This document shows positions 46,171-55,431 of a stretch of DNA of 64,000 nt, piece after piece. A program made the translations under genes and the position numbers. The notes below the pieces were generated by a model, which saw only the letters and a program-made list of their open reading frames with translations, was not told where the DNA came from and ran no database searches. The DNA comes from Glycomyces niveus (GTDB lineage Bacteria; Actinomycetota; Actinomycetes; Mycobacteriales; Micromonosporaceae), in NCBI RefSeq assembly GCF_017592475.1, contig NZ_JAGFNP010000006.1:68995-132994 (forward strand), read 5' to 3'. Positions within the stretch are counted from its first letter, which is position 1; every line of letters starts with the position of its first letter.

Positions 46171-46533
46171 CTAGAGGTACTGCTCGCTGATGTCCTTGAC
46201 CTCGTCCGCGGGCGCCCAGATCTGGTACACGCCGTTGTCGTACGGCTCGAGCCCGAGCGCGCGGGCCACGTCGCTGCGGCCGCCGCGGTACTCGAGCCGC
46301 AGCCACTCCCCCGAGGCGCCGAGCACGAAGAACGGCTCGTCCCGCCAGGTCGCGATCGTGCGCACGTAGAAGAAGTCCTCGAGCTCGCCGATCGGCACAC
46401 CGCGGCGGAACCGCCCGTCGGCGACCTCCACGAAGCCGTCGCCGCCGGTCGGCGAGTAGAGCCGCACGTGGGCCCCGTCGGGGCTCGAGTCGTACTCGGC
46501 GCCCTTCCAGCGGGCGATGTAGCCGTCGCGCAT
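46171..46533 (-). CDS. hypothetical protein, 120 aa, coupled to the two-SseB protein
   Basis: Soluble beta-rich protein starting MRDGYIARWKGAEYDSSPDGAH, with VRLYSPTGGDGF and FFVRTIATWRDEPFFVLG; it recalls the repeated modules at the end of its upstream neighbour (GYRTDLYPVALGGNDY), which may be a shared fold. The ATG overlaps the neighbour's TGA by one base. No family is named. Confidence 0.75.
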   Translation of the reverse strand: MRDGYIARWKGAEYDSSPDGAHVRLYSPTGGDGFVEVADGRFRRGVPIGELEDFFYVRTIATWRDEPFFVLGASGEWLRLEYRGGRSDVARALGLEPYDNGVYQIWAPADEVKDISEQYL

Positions 46534-48920
46534 CAGGCGTCCTTCCATTCCCGGTCGCGGGTGTCGAGCACGTGCGCGGCCCGGTCTTCGGGGTTGGGCC
46601 GCACCAGGTCGTAGTGGCCGTCGGCGTCGCCCCAGGCCTCGCCGAGCGCGCCTTCGTAGCCGTAGGCCTCGCCCATCGGGCCGCTCGGCGCGGGCGCGGA
46701 GGGCGACGACGGCAGCGCCGGGGTCGCGGAGGCTTCGATGGCCGCAGGGCCGCCGAAGGCGCCGTCGACCGGGGTCCACTCGCGGGAGTCGGCGTCGTAG
46801 AGCGCGATCTCGGTGACCTCGCCGCGCGAGTCGATCCGGAGGATCTTCGCGCCGTGCGGGAGCCGCACCGAGTCGACCTTGTGCTCGGGGATGCGCTCGT
46901 CGCCCTCGGAGGGCGCGAACCCGTCGCCGCGGAACGGGCCGGGCTCGACGACGGTGCCGCCGCGCGCCTCGGCCGTCGCGTAGTCGTTGCCGCCCAGCGC
47001 GACCGGGTAGAGGTCGGTGCGGTAGCCGATCCAGCGCAGGACGTGCACCGAGTCGTCGGCGGGGCTGAACTCCTCGCTGGAGCGGATGAGCCCCAGCGCG
47101 AGGTACAGCTGCGCGGGCGTGCGCAGGTGCTCCACGGCCCCGGCCGGGTGCACGAAGCCGCCGACGCGGTCGTAGCCGCGCTCGAGGTAGAACGGCACCT
47201 GCTGGTGCGGGATGGTCTTCTGCCACAGGACCGGCTGGACCTTGTGCGCGGGCGAGTTGGCGCGCGCTGCCGCGGCCTGGCGCTGCTCCATCTCGGTGGC
47301 GAAGGCCAGCAGGTCCTTCGCTTCGGCCCATTTGATGAGGGGTTCGATCTCGGGGCCGCTCATGTTGGCGCCCACCGAGGTGCCCGGGTTGACGTAGAGC
47401 GCGTAGTCCTGCGAGGGCCAGTGCTGGATGAGCCAGCCGAACGGGACCACCGTGTGGGCGAGGTCCTCGCCCGCGCGCTCGGCCATGCGCTCAGTCGTCG
47501 TGTAGACGGTGATGCCGATGTTGCCGTCGACGATGTCGCTCGACCACCGGAACGCCGGGTCGCCGACGCGCAGGTGCGCGGCCTCGGGGTCCCCGATCGG
47601 CAGGATCACGCTGGCGCACAGCAGGGTCTGCAGGAACGCGGCGGTGTCGCCGGAGGACGCGGCTGCGGCGAGCAGCGGCTCGGCCTCCTCGCCGGAGAGC
47701 TCGACGGGGCGGCCCTGCGCCTGGGCGCTGGGCTGCGGCTCGGGCTCGGCGGGGCGTCGCCCGAACGCGCTCGACATGGACGCGAAGGCCTCGGCGGAGC
47801 GCTGGGGCTCGGAGCCGAAGGCCTCGCCGCCGAACGCGTCGTTGCCGAACGAGTCGCCGCCCTGGAACGCGCCCGCGTTCCCGAAGGACTCGCCCGCCGG
47901 GTACGGCTCGGGCGCGCCGGTCGGGGGCGCGGGCGAGCGGGTCGGGAGCGTGGACGGGTCGGGCTGCTGCTCGCGCAGCCAGTCCGGCGCGTCGGGCCAC
48001 TGGTCCTGCTGCGGGTTCGGCCACTGCGCGTCGGCCGGGAAGCCCTGCGGGGCAGGCGGCTGCGAGTAGGCCGGCGACGGGGAGCCGTAGCCCTGCGGCT
48101 GCGAGCCGAACTCGCGGGGCGGGGAGCCCGCGCCGCGGGGCTGGGAGCCGAACCCCTGCGAGCGGGGCGGCTCGGGCTCGGGCGGCGGCTGGGACGCGAA
48201 CGAGTGCCCGTTGAACGGGTCGGCCTCGGGCGCCTCGGGGTCGCGCGGCGGCTGCCGCAGCGGCAGGCCCGCCGAGGTGGTGCCGCCGACGGTGGACTGC
48301 TGCTGCGCGGTGCCGTTCAGATCCGAGGAGCGGCGCGGCGCGGGCGGCACGTCGGGCACCGGCGGGGCCGGGGGCATGAAGCTCTCGCGGCGCTGCTCAG
48401 GGGCCGGGGCCATGGGGTTCGCGAACGGGTCCGACTGCGCCGCCGCGAACGGAGACGATTGCGGCCCAGAGGAAAAGGTGTCGCCGTACTGGTCGGCGGC
48501 GGGTTCCGGGACGGGTGCCGGGTCGGCCGGAACGGTGGTCATGCCCTGCGCGACCTGGGATACGAACCAGGCCGGGAGGTACCCCTCGATCGGCAGGCCG
48601 GGATTGACGGCGAGCCACCACTCCTCGTCGGGCCAGGCCTCGGCGAGCGCGGCGAACGAGACGCGGCGGGAGGCGCCGGCGTTGTCGCGCAGGCACACCT
48701 GGAGCGCGGACTCGGACGTGAAGGCGAGGATGTGGGTGCGGTCGTCGGTGGTCCAGGTGGCCCAGGTGTCCGCTCCCGCACCGTTGGAGTCCTCATAGGA
48801 CAGTGGGAGGACGAGTTCGATCTGCGCCAGGATGCGGAAGTATCCGTCCTGGTCCTCGCCTCGCAGTGCCTCCCGGAGGCGGTGCTCGATCTCGTTACTG
48901 GGTTCCCACATCGATCCCAC
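46533..48920 (-). CDS. large protein with two SseB-type domains and a Pro/Ser-rich linker
   Basis: The 795-residue protein has an SseB N-terminal-like domain at about 5-115 (LVLPLSYEDSNG ... WWLAVNPGLPIEGYLP), a Pro/Gln/Ser-rich disordered linker (about 130-405, with SQPQGYGSPSP-like runs), a second SseB domain at about 410-540 (ILPIGDPEA ... YALYVNPGTSVG), and a C-terminal module similar to its downstream neighbour. No signal peptide. SseB domains in actinobacteria often sit near type VII or cell-envelope genes. GTG start; GGAAGGG upstream. Confidence 0.85.
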   Translation of the reverse strand: MGSMWEPSNEIEHRLREALRGEDQDGYFRILAQIELVLPLSYEDSNGAGADTWATWTTDDRTHILAFTSESALQVCLRDNAGASRRVSFAALAEAWPDEEWWLAVNPGLPIEGYLPAWFVSQVAQGMTTVPADPAPVPEPAADQYGDTFSSGPQSSPFAAAQSDPFANPMAPAPEQRRESFMPPAPPVPDVPPAPRRSSDLNGTAQQQSTVGGTTSAGLPLRQPPRDPEAPEADPFNGHSFASQPPPEPEPPRSQGFGSQPRGAGSPPREFGSQPQGYGSPSPAYSQPPAPQGFPADAQWPNPQQDQWPDAPDWLREQQPDPSTLPTRSPAPPTGAPEPYPAGESFGNAGAFQGGDSFGNDAFGGEAFGSEPQRSAEAFASMSSAFGRRPAEPEPQPSAQAQGRPVELSGEEAEPLLAAAASSGDTAAFLQTLLCASVILPIGDPEAAHLRVGDPAFRWSSDIVDGNIGITVYTTTERMAERAGEDLAHTVVPFGWLIQHWPSQDYALYVNPGTSVGANMSGPEIEPLIKWAEAKDLLAFATEMEQRQAAAARANSPAHKVQPVLWQKTIPHQQVPFYLERGYDRVGGFVHPAGAVEHLRTPAQLYLALGLIRSSEEFSPADDSVHVLRWIGYRTDLYPVALGGNDYATAEARGGTVVEPGPFRGDGFAPSEGDERIPEHKVDSVRLPHGAKILRIDSRGEVTEIALYDADSREWTPVDGAFGGPAAIEASATPALPSSPSAPAPSGPMGEAYGYEGALGEAWGDADGHYDLVRPNPEDRAAHVLDTRDREWKDA

Positions 48921-48967
48921 TCAGCCCTTCCCCCCTACCGGTCCTGGATGGGGCCTTGCACATGTAC

Positions 48968-49020
48968 GGCTCGCAAGCTTCGCCGAGGCCGCTCGTCTGC
49001 GGCTCGCAAGCTTCGCCGAG
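48968..49020 (+). repeat. dispersed 20-bp repeat, copies 3 and 4 in tandem
   Basis: GGCTCGCAAGCTTCGCCGAG occurs exactly at 48968-48987 and again at 49001-49020, 33 bp apart, in the divergent gap between the SseB-type gene and the subtilase gene. Confidence 0.7.
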
Positions 49021-49124
49021 CGTGTCGAGAGAACGCGGTGTCCCCTCGCGATCGTCACCGTAACGCGAGGGGGTTGTCAAGTTTCCGTCAGTAGGGCGAG
49101 AATAACGAATTCATAAAGGAGAAC

Positions 49125-50324
49125 GTGTGTCATTCCCACGCTGTGGGCCTGTCGCTGTGTGACGATCCGGTTCTCATGTGGGACCGCTCTGCACGCTACG
49201 TTCTCGCCTGTCTGTGCTCGACGCTGTTGGCGCTCTTGCTCTCAGCGCACACGGGCCGCGCCTCCGCGCCCGTCGCCTGGCACCTCGCCGCCGTCCGGGC
49301 CCCCGAGGCGTGGCCGGTCGCGACCGGCGAGGGCGTCACGGTCGCCGTCGTCGACTCGGGAGTGGACGCCGACCACCCCGCCCTCGAAGGCCGGGTCCTC
49401 CCCGGCCGCAGCTACGTCGACGTGGACCCCGGCGACGAGCCGCGCCTCCTCGCATTCGGCTCCGATCCCGGGCCGGTCTACGAGCGGGCGTTCGGCCAGG
49501 CCGACCCGGTCGGGCACGGCACCGCCGTCGCCGGGCTCATCGCCGGGAGCACCGAGTCGCGGCACCCGGGCGTCGCCCCGGACGCGGCTATCCTGCCGGT
49601 CCGGGTCCTCGACGACGAGAACCGGTACCACGACTCGGCGATGGTCGGCGCGGCCGTCGAGTGGGCCGTCGACAACGGCGCGGACGTCGTCAACCTCTCC
49701 CTCGGCGGCCACTACGACTCGCCTCCGTTCGCCGCGGCGATCGCGTACGCGGAGCGGCACGACGTGCTCATCGTGGCCTGCACCGGGAACCAGGACGCCG
49801 ACCTCCCCGACGAGGACGTGTGGTTCCCCGCGCGCGTCTCGGACGTGCTCGCGGTGACCGGCTCCGACGAGCACGGGCACCGCTGGCGGACCGCCGTCAC
49901 CGGCGCGGAGACCGACCTGGCCGCGCCGGGCGCGAACCTGGACGCGCCCCGGGCCGGGGGCGGGTACAAGTCCGTGACCGGCACGTCGTTCGCCTCCGCG
50001 GTGGTCTCGGGCGCGGCGGCCCTGGTGCGCTCGGCGCACCCGGACTGGAGCGCCGACCAGGTGCGCCGCGCGCTCACCGGCACCGCGACCGCGGGCGACC
50101 CGGCCCTCGGCGAAGGCATCGTCGACGTGGCGGCCGCCGTCGCGACCGAGGTCCTGCCGCGGCCGGCGCAGCCCGCCGAGCCCCAGCTCTCCCCGGTGTG
50201 GAGCGCGGCGGCGACGGCAGCCGGGGGCGGCCTCATCGGCATGTCCGCGCTGCTGTTGCGCGGCGGACGCGGCACCCGCAGCGGCGGCCGGCTGCCCGGC
50301 CGCCCGCGTACCATGGCGGGGTGA
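49125..50324 (+). CDS. subtilisin-like serine protease (mycosin-like)
   Basis: Exported S8 peptidase. After a signal helix ([20 protein letters not shown]) the triad is seen as VAVVDSGVD (Asp), GHGTAVAG (His) and [11 protein letters not shown] (Ser). A C-terminal helix ([19 protein letters not shown]) anchors it to the membrane, like the mycosins of type VII systems. No other ESX gene is next to it. GTG 49125 has AAAGGAG only three bases upstream; ATG 49176 (MWDRSARY) is an alternative. The stop overlaps nth by 4 bp (GTGA). Confidence 0.9.
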   Translation: MCHSHAVGLSLCDDPVLMWDRSARYVLACLCSTLLALLLSAHTGRASAPVAWHLAAVRAPEAWPVATGEGVTVAVVDSGVDADHPALEGRVLPGRSYVDVDPGDEPRLLAFGSDPGPVYERAFGQADPVGHGTAVAGLIAGSTESRHPGVAPDAAILPVRVLDDENRYHDSAMVGAAVEWAVDNGADVVNLSLGGHYDSPPFAAAIAYAERHDVLIVACTGNQDADLPDEDVWFPARVSDVLAVTGSDEHGHRWRTAVTGAETDLAAPGANLDAPRAGGGYKSVTGTSFASAVVSGAAALVRSAHPDWSADQVRRALTGTATAGDPALGEGIVDVAAAVATEVLPRPAQPAEPQLSPVWSAAATAAGGGLIGMSALLLRGGRGTRSGGRLPGRPRTMAG

Positions 50325-51106
50325 CCGCCGCCGACGCCCGCCGGGCTCCGAGAACCCGCAGCAAGGGAACCGAGAGCGAACTGGCGAAGAAGCGCCGGGC
50401 CCGCAAAGCCGACCGCCTGCTCGCGGCGGCCCACCCGGACGCCAAGTGCGAACTCGACTACACCAACCCGCTCGAGCTCGCGGTCGCCACGATCCTCTCG
50501 GCGCAGTGCACCGACGTCCGCGTCAACCTCACGACGCCCGCGCTCTTCAAGCGGTACCGCTCCGCGTCCGACTACGCCGAGGCGAACCCCGAGGACGTCG
50601 AGGCGATCATCCGGCCCACCGGCTTCTACCGCAACAAGGCGAAGTCGATCATCGGCCTCGGCAAGGCCCTCGTCGAGCACCACGACGGCCGGCTCCCGGA
50701 GGACATGGAGGCCCTCGTGAAGCTCCCGGGGATCGGCCGCAAGACCGCGAACGTGATCCGCGGCAACGCCTTCGGCGTCCCCGGCATCACCGTCGACACC
50801 CACATGATCCGCATCACGAACCGGCTCGGCCTGGTCGACGGCAAGGACCCGGTCAAGCTCGAGTTCCAGCTCCAGAAGCTCGTCGAGCCGCGCGAGTGGA
50901 CCATGTTCTCGCATCGGATCATCTTCCACGGCCGCCGCGTCTGCATCGCCCGCAAGCCCGCGTGCGGCGCGTGCACGCTGGCCTCGATCTGCCCCTCCTA
51001 CGGCGAAGGCCCGACCGACCCCGCCGAGGCCGCGAAACTCCTCAAGGGCGACAACGTCGAGGAGCTGATCCGCTTGGCGGGCATCGAAGACGCGGTGAAC
51101 CGATGA
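50321..51106 (+). CDS. nth: endonuclease III (DNA glycosylase/AP lyase)
   Basis: The 261-residue repair enzyme removes oxidised pyrimidines. The helix-hairpin-helix [12 protein letters not shown] gives the catalytic Lys, VDTH the Asp, and the iron-sulfur loop [17 protein letters not shown] has the C-x6-C-x2-C-x5-C pattern. GTG start overlapping the protease stop; ATGA overlap with the next gene. In M. tuberculosis nth likewise precedes tlpA-like, Nudix and marP genes. Confidence 0.95.
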   Translation: MTAADARRAPRTRSKGTESELAKKRRARKADRLLAAAHPDAKCELDYTNPLELAVATILSAQCTDVRVNLTTPALFKRYRSASDYAEANPEDVEAIIRPTGFYRNKAKSIIGLGKALVEHHDGRLPEDMEALVKLPGIGRKTANVIRGNAFGVPGITVDTHMIRITNRLGLVDGKDPVKLEFQLQKLVEPREWTMFSHRIIFHGRRVCIARKPACGACTLASICPSYGEGPTDPAEAAKLLKGDNVEELIRLAGIEDAVNR

Positions 51107-51663
51107 AGAAGGTCCTGACCGCCGCCGCGGCACTGTTCCTCTCGGCCGCCTGCTCGAACCAGTCCCCGGCCGCGCCGGGCGGCACCGCCGAAGCGCCCGA
51201 ACCGACCTGGTCCGTCGCGTGCGCCTCCGGCGCCACCGCGATCGACGGCGTCGGCGACCTCGACCTCGACTGCCTCGGCGACGAGGCGCCGACCTCGGTC
51301 GGTCCCGGTGAGAGGCCGCTCGTGGTGGTCCTGTGGGCCAGCTGGTGCGGGCCGTGCCAGGCGGAGGCCCCCGAGGTCGAGGCGTTCTACCAGGCGCACG
51401 GCGACCAGGTCGACGTGCTCGGCGTGGACACCGCCGACACCCGCGACATGGGCCGCTCCTTCGCCGAGGAGTTCGGCATGACCTTTCCTTCCGTGTTCGA
51501 TCCCGAAGAGGCCGTTCGCATCGGACTCGGCGTGCCGGGTCTGCCCGGCGTCGCGTTCGTGAACCCGGACGGCACGGTCGCCGCGCTCGTGGCCGAACCG
51601 GGCGTCACCACCGAGATCCTCACCGAGACCGCCGAGACCGCGTTCGGGCTGGAGCTCGCATGA
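51103..51663 (+). CDS. TlpA/ResA-like thioredoxin lipoprotein
   Basis: The 186-residue lipoprotein has a lipobox LSAAC (Cys17) and the thioredoxin CxxC in [14 protein letters not shown]. It probably reduces extracytoplasmic disulfides. It also keeps two extra Cys (VACASG, DLDCLG) before the domain. It overlaps nth and the next gene by 4 bp each. Confidence 0.9.
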   Translation: MKKVLTAAAALFLSAACSNQSPAAPGGTAEAPEPTWSVACASGATAIDGVGDLDLDCLGDEAPTSVGPGERPLVVVLWASWCGPCQAEAPEVEAFYQAHGDQVDVLGVDTADTRDMGRSFAEEFGMTFPSVFDPEEAVRIGLGVPGLPGVAFVNPDGTVAALVAEPGVTTEILTETAETAFGLELA

Positions 51664-52307
51664 ACGAACCGGACTGGTGGCCGCCGCTGCTGAAAGCGGC
51701 CGAAGAGGCGCAGCCGCCCGTGATCGGCCGCGTCATCGCCGACCACCTCCTCGCCTACGAGGAGGCCGACGCCCGCACCGCTTCCGTTCTCGTGCTCCTG
51801 CGGGACGACGAGAACGGCCCCTCGGTCCTGCTCCAGCAGCGGGCCGCGACCCTGCGCCACCACCCCGGCGAGGTCGCGTTCCCCGGCGGCGGCACCGAAC
51901 CCGGCGACGCCGACGCGGCCGCGACCGCCCTGCGCGAAGCCGCCGAAGAACTCGCCGTGAACCCGGACTCGGTGGCCGTCGGCCGGTCCCTCCCGAAACT
52001 CTGGATCCCCGTGTCCGGCTTCGCGGTCACGCCCGTCCTGGCACTGTGGACGCGCCCGCACCTGGTCGCGCCGCAGGCGGCCTCCGAAGTCGCGGCCGCG
52101 CACCAGGTCCCGCTGCCGCTCCTGGCCGACCCGGCCTCCCGCGGCACCGTCACCTTCCCCTCGGGGCGCAGCGGCCCCGGTTTCCAGATCGAAGGCGTGC
52201 CCTTGATTTGGGGCTTCACCGCCGGGGTACTGTCGTGGCTCCTGGACTTGGGCGGCTGGACCCGCCCCTGGGACACCGGCCGGACGATGGAGCTCGAACG
52301 GCACTGA
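51660..52307 (+). CDS. Nudix hydrolase, CoA-diphosphatase type
   Basis: The 215-residue protein has the UPF0035 start (LLQQRAATLRHHPGEVAFPGGG) and the Nudix box GGGTEPGDADAAATALREAA-EE. The LR-HHPGE-AFPGG pattern is that of the CoA pyrophosphatase family. Equivalent to Rv3672c in gene order. Coupled by ATGA to the thioredoxin gene. Confidence 0.92.
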   Translation: MNEPDWWPPLLKAAEEAQPPVIGRVIADHLLAYEEADARTASVLVLLRDDENGPSVLLQQRAATLRHHPGEVAFPGGGTEPGDADAAATALREAAEELAVNPDSVAVGRSLPKLWIPVSGFAVTPVLALWTRPHLVAPQAASEVAAAHQVPLPLLADPASRGTVTFPSGRSGPGFQIEGVPLIWGFTAGVLSWLLDLGGWTRPWDTGRTMELERH

Positions 52308-52319
52308 ACGGAGGGGCGC

Positions 52320-53516
52320 ATGGAGCCGACCACCGCGGGACTCCTCGTCGATGTCGTGATCGTGCTGCTGGCGCTCCTGTTCGCCATCAACGGCTACCGC
52401 GAGGGCTTCATCGCCTCCGCGACCACGTTCATCGGCTTCCTCGGCGGGGCGATCCTCGGCATCAACCTCGCGCCGTTCGCCGCCGACTTCTACTCCGAGG
52501 CGCTCGCGAAGCTCATCGCCTCGCTCCTGGTCGTCTTCGCACTCGCCTTGGGCGGCATGGCACTCGCCACCTCCCTCGGTTACCGGCTCCGCAAGCGCCT
52601 GCGCCGCGACGGCTCCAAGCGCCTCGACCACCTCGCGGGCCCGATCGTCTCGGTCGCCGCGGTCCTCCTGGTCACCTGGGTCGCGGCCGCGCCGCTCGCG
52701 AACTCCTCGATGCCCGCCGTCGCCTCGGCCGTGCGCAACTCGAGCCTCGTGAGCGGCATCGACGAGTACATGCCCGAGGCCGTCAAAGGCGTCTACGAGT
52801 CGATGCGCGAATCGCTCAACACCTCCGGGATGCCGGACGTGTTCTCGGGCCTCGACCCGACCGAGGCCCGCTCGGTCGCGCCGCCCGACCCCGAGCTCGC
52901 CGCGTCCGGCGTGGTCGTGAACGCCGAGGACTCGGTCCTCAAGGTCCACGGCTCGGCGCCCTCGTGCGACCGCCAGATCGAGGGCTCCAGCTTCGTCTAC
53001 GACGACGGCCTCGTGGCCACGAACGCGCACGTGGTCGCCGGCACCGACGACGTCCAGGTCGAGTCCGACGGCGACCTGTACGACGCCGAGGTCGTCGTCT
53101 TCGAGCCCGAGAAGGACCTCGCGATCCTTTCCGTGCCCGAGCTCGACGCCGCGCCGCTCCCGCTCCGGTCCGACACCGCCGCGTCCGGCGACGACGCGAT
53201 CGTCCTCGGCTACCCGGCGGGCGGCCCGTACACGGCGACGGCCGCGCGCGTCCGCGAGGCCCGCATCGTCACCGGCCCGGACATCTACGACGCCGGCACC
53301 GTCACCCGCGAGGTCTACCAGCTCTACGCCCACATCATCGGCGGCAATTCCGGCGGCCCGCTGCTCAACCCCGCCGGCGAGGTGATCGGTGTCATCTTCG
53401 CCGCCGCGGTCGACGATCCCGAGACCGGATACGCGCTGACCATGGACGAGTCCGCGCCCGTCCTGGACGCGGGGCGCACCGCCTCGGGTCCGGTCGGCAC
53501 CGGATCGTGCACGTGA
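52320..53516 (+). CDS. marP: periplasmic serine protease MarP
   Basis: The 398-residue protein has four transmembrane helices (about 8-125; CvpA-like fold) and an extracytoplasmic trypsin-like domain: His in ATNAHVVAG, Asp in EPEKDLAIL and Ser in GGNSGGPLLN. Two Cys (PSCDRQ and the C-terminal SCT) may form the redox disulfide known in the M. tuberculosis homologue Rv3671c, which gives acid resistance. Preceded by Nudix, TlpA and nth genes and followed by crp, as in mycobacteria. Confidence 0.94.
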   Translation: MEPTTAGLLVDVVIVLLALLFAINGYREGFIASATTFIGFLGGAILGINLAPFAADFYSEALAKLIASLLVVFALALGGMALATSLGYRLRKRLRRDGSKRLDHLAGPIVSVAAVLLVTWVAAAPLANSSMPAVASAVRNSSLVSGIDEYMPEAVKGVYESMRESLNTSGMPDVFSGLDPTEARSVAPPDPELAASGVVVNAEDSVLKVHGSAPSCDRQIEGSSFVYDDGLVATNAHVVAGTDDVQVESDGDLYDAEVVVFEPEKDLAILSVPELDAAPLPLRSDTAASGDDAIVLGYPAGGPYTATAARVREARIVTGPDIYDAGTVTREVYQLYAHIIGGNSGGPLLNPAGEVIGVIFAAAVDDPETGYALTMDESAPVLDAGRTASGPVGTGSCT

Positions 53517-53821
53517 TCTGTGGGTTCCTGTGGGATTACGCCATTGCCTGGTACTGGGCGTGGCGTCACATTGCAGGTAGGCTGTACCGGTCGCTGTCGA
53601 CGCTTTCCGTTTTCCGGAAGATAAACCCTGCTGAGACGGCGTGGTGAGTCTCTCGGGGTGACGCTCGGAACCGGCGGAACGCATTCATTCGGATACGAAT
53701 GTCGATTTCGGCGTCTACGGTGCGCATGTGGATTTACGGGGGTCTCGCTCCCGCAATGCGGACAAGAGGCATAGACTCAGTACTTGCACTAGCGGTGCGT
53801 TGAAGAAAGGTGCGAACGGAC
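53517..53821 (+). other. crp promoter region
   Basis: The 305-bp gap has no gene. An inverted repeat CATTCG-GATA-CGAATG lies at 53686-53701, and GCAC-TAGCG-GTGC at about 53789-53801. No consensus -35/-10 pair was found. Confidence 0.4.
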
Positions 53822-54499
53822 ATGGAAGATGTATTGGCCAGGGCCGCCCTGTTCAAGGGCGTAGACCCCGAAGCTGTCGAGTCGCTCATCAAAGAGATGG
53901 AGTACATCGACGTCAACAAGGGCCAGACCGTCTTCACCGAGAACGAGCCGGGTGACAGTCTGTACATCGTCATGTCCGGGAAGGTGAAGCTCGGCCGCCG
54001 CTCGGCCGACGGCCGCCAGAACCTGATCGCGGTCATGGGCCCGTCCGACATGGTCGGCGAGCTCGCGCTGTTCGACCCCGGTCCCCGCACCGCCACCGCC
54101 ACCGCTCTCACCGACACCCGCCTGGCCCGCCTGTCGAAGACGGCGCTGCGCCCCTGGCTGGCCAACCGCCCCGAGATCGCCGAGCAGCTGCTCCGGGTGA
54201 TAGCCCGCCGGCTGCGTCGCACCAACGACTCCATGGCTGACCTCATCTTCACCGACGTGCCCGGCCGTGTCGCGAAGGCCTTGCTGCACATGGCGAGCCG
54301 CTTCGGCACCCGCGACGGCGGCGTCCTGCGCGTCACCCACGACCTCACGCAGGAAGAGCTCGCCCAGCTGGTCGGCGCCTCCCGCGAGACCGTGAACAAG
54401 GCCCTCGCCGACTTCGCCGGCCGCGGCTGGCTGCGCCTGGACGGCAAGAGCGTCATCATCATGGACCCCGAGCGGTTGGCTCGGCGCGCCCGCGTGTAA
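53822..54499 (+). CDS. crp: Crp/Fnr family transcription regulator
   Basis: The 225-residue cAMP receptor-like regulator starts [20 protein letters not shown], close to the mycobacterial Crp N-terminus. The effector pocket shows [17 protein letters not shown] (the conserved G-E-L-x6-R-T/S pattern), and the HTH is [22 protein letters not shown] longer frame begins at GTG 53810. Equivalent to Rv3676 in context. It controls central metabolism genes. Confidence 0.95.
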   Translation: MEDVLARAALFKGVDPEAVESLIKEMEYIDVNKGQTVFTENEPGDSLYIVMSGKVKLGRRSADGRQNLIAVMGPSDMVGELALFDPGPRTATATALTDTRLARLSKTALRPWLANRPEIAEQLLRVIARRLRRTNDSMADLIFTDVPGRVAKALLHMASRFGTRDGGVLRVTHDLTQEELAQLVGASRETVNKALADFAGRGWLRLDGKSVIIMDPERLARRARV

Positions 54500-54518
54500 C
54501 GCTCACGGATGAACATTG

Positions 54519-54546
54519 AGGCCCCTGGCGATGCCGGGGGCCTTTC
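54519..54546 (+). terminator. terminator after crp
   Basis: AGGCCCC (54519-54525) pairs with GGGGCCT (54537-54543), followed by TTTCT. Confidence 0.7.
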
Positions 54547-54662
54547 TACTTGCCCAGCTCGATGGGGTGATCCTTCGATCACGCCCCTTGGCCGATTCGA
54601 CGTTCGCGGCCGCGCCCGTCTAGACTTCCGGTAACCATCCCGGAGTCTGCTGAAGGAGCGTT

Positions 54663-54944
54663 GTGGCAGGGCAACTGAACGTCGAAGTCGTAGCAGTCGA
54701 CTCGAAGGTGTGGTCCGGCACGGCCAAGGCCGTGTACGCGCGCACCACCGAAGGCGAACTGGGCATTCTCCCGAAGCACCAGCCGCTGCTGGGCGAGCTG
54801 CGCGTCGACAGCACCGTACGGGTGCAGCCGGTCGACGGCGCCGAACTGGCCTGGAAGATCGAGGGCGGGTTCCTGTCGGTCACCACCGACGGCGTCACCA
54901 TCCTCGCCGAGACCGCCGAGGCGGTCGCCCCCGCTTCGGCGTAG
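54663..54944 (+). CDS. atpC: F-type ATP synthase epsilon subunit, short form
   Basis: The 93-residue protein equals the N-terminal beta-sandwich domain of epsilon (LNVEVVAVDSKVWSGTAKAV ... ELGILPKHQPLLGEL ... GGFLSVTTDGVTILAE) but stops where the C-terminal two-helix domain of about 30-40 residues should begin. The other ATP synthase genes are not adjacent; crp and a terminator lie upstream. AAGGAG precedes GTG. DUF2550 follows by 3 bp, as it follows atpC in mycobacteria. Confidence 0.9.
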   Translation: MAGQLNVEVVAVDSKVWSGTAKAVYARTTEGELGILPKHQPLLGELRVDSTVRVQPVDGAELAWKIEGGFLSVTTDGVTILAETAEAVAPASA

Positions 54945-54947
54945 CGC

Positions 54948-55385
54948 ATGCTGAAGGCACTGCTCGTCGTCGCCGCACTGGCGGCGGCCGTCGCGGTGTT
55001 CTTGGTGCTGACCTACGTCCGCCGCTCCTTCCTGTCCCGCTCGGGCTCGGTGGCCATGGCCGCCAGGCTCTCCCGGCACATGGAAGGGCGCGGCTGGGCC
55101 CCCGGCTTCGCCGTCTACGAGCGCGGCACGCTCCGCTGGTACCGGATGTTCTCCCTCGCGTTCGGCCCGCGCTACTCGCTCCTGCGCCACGACGTGCAGG
55201 TCTCCGAGCGCCGCAAGCCGGCCGGCCCCGAAGCGCAGATCTTCCCCCCGGAAGTGGCGATCCTGCGCTGCAAGAGCACGACCGGCGAGGTCGAGCTCGC
55301 GATGACCACCTCGGCGGTCACCGGCTTCCTCTCCTGGCTCGAAGCGGCCCCGCCCGGAGCCGAGTTCTACAGCGGCAGAGACTGA
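54948..55385 (+). CDS. DUF2550 membrane protein
   Basis: The 145-residue protein has one N-terminal helix (about 4-24) followed by a PH-like domain, DUF2550, which in many actinobacteria stands directly after atpC. It is probably anchored at the membrane facing the cytosol. Function unknown. A very strong terminator follows. Confidence 0.88.
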   Translation: MLKALLVVAALAAAVAVFLVLTYVRRSFLSRSGSVAMAARLSRHMEGRGWAPGFAVYERGTLRWYRMFSLAFGPRYSLLRHDVQVSERRKPAGPEAQIFPPEVAILRCKSTTGEVELAMTTSAVTGFLSWLEAAPPGAEFYSGRD

Positions 55386-55388
55386 GAC

Positions 55389-55431
55389 GGAACGCCTCCT
55401 CCGATTCCTCGGAGGAGGCGTTCCCGCTTTT
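55389..55431 (+). terminator. strong terminator after DUF2550
   Basis: A 16-bp perfect stem, 55389-55404 with 55409-55424, loop TTCC, followed by CGCTTTTT. It ends at the stop codon of the convergent phoD. Confidence 0.85.
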
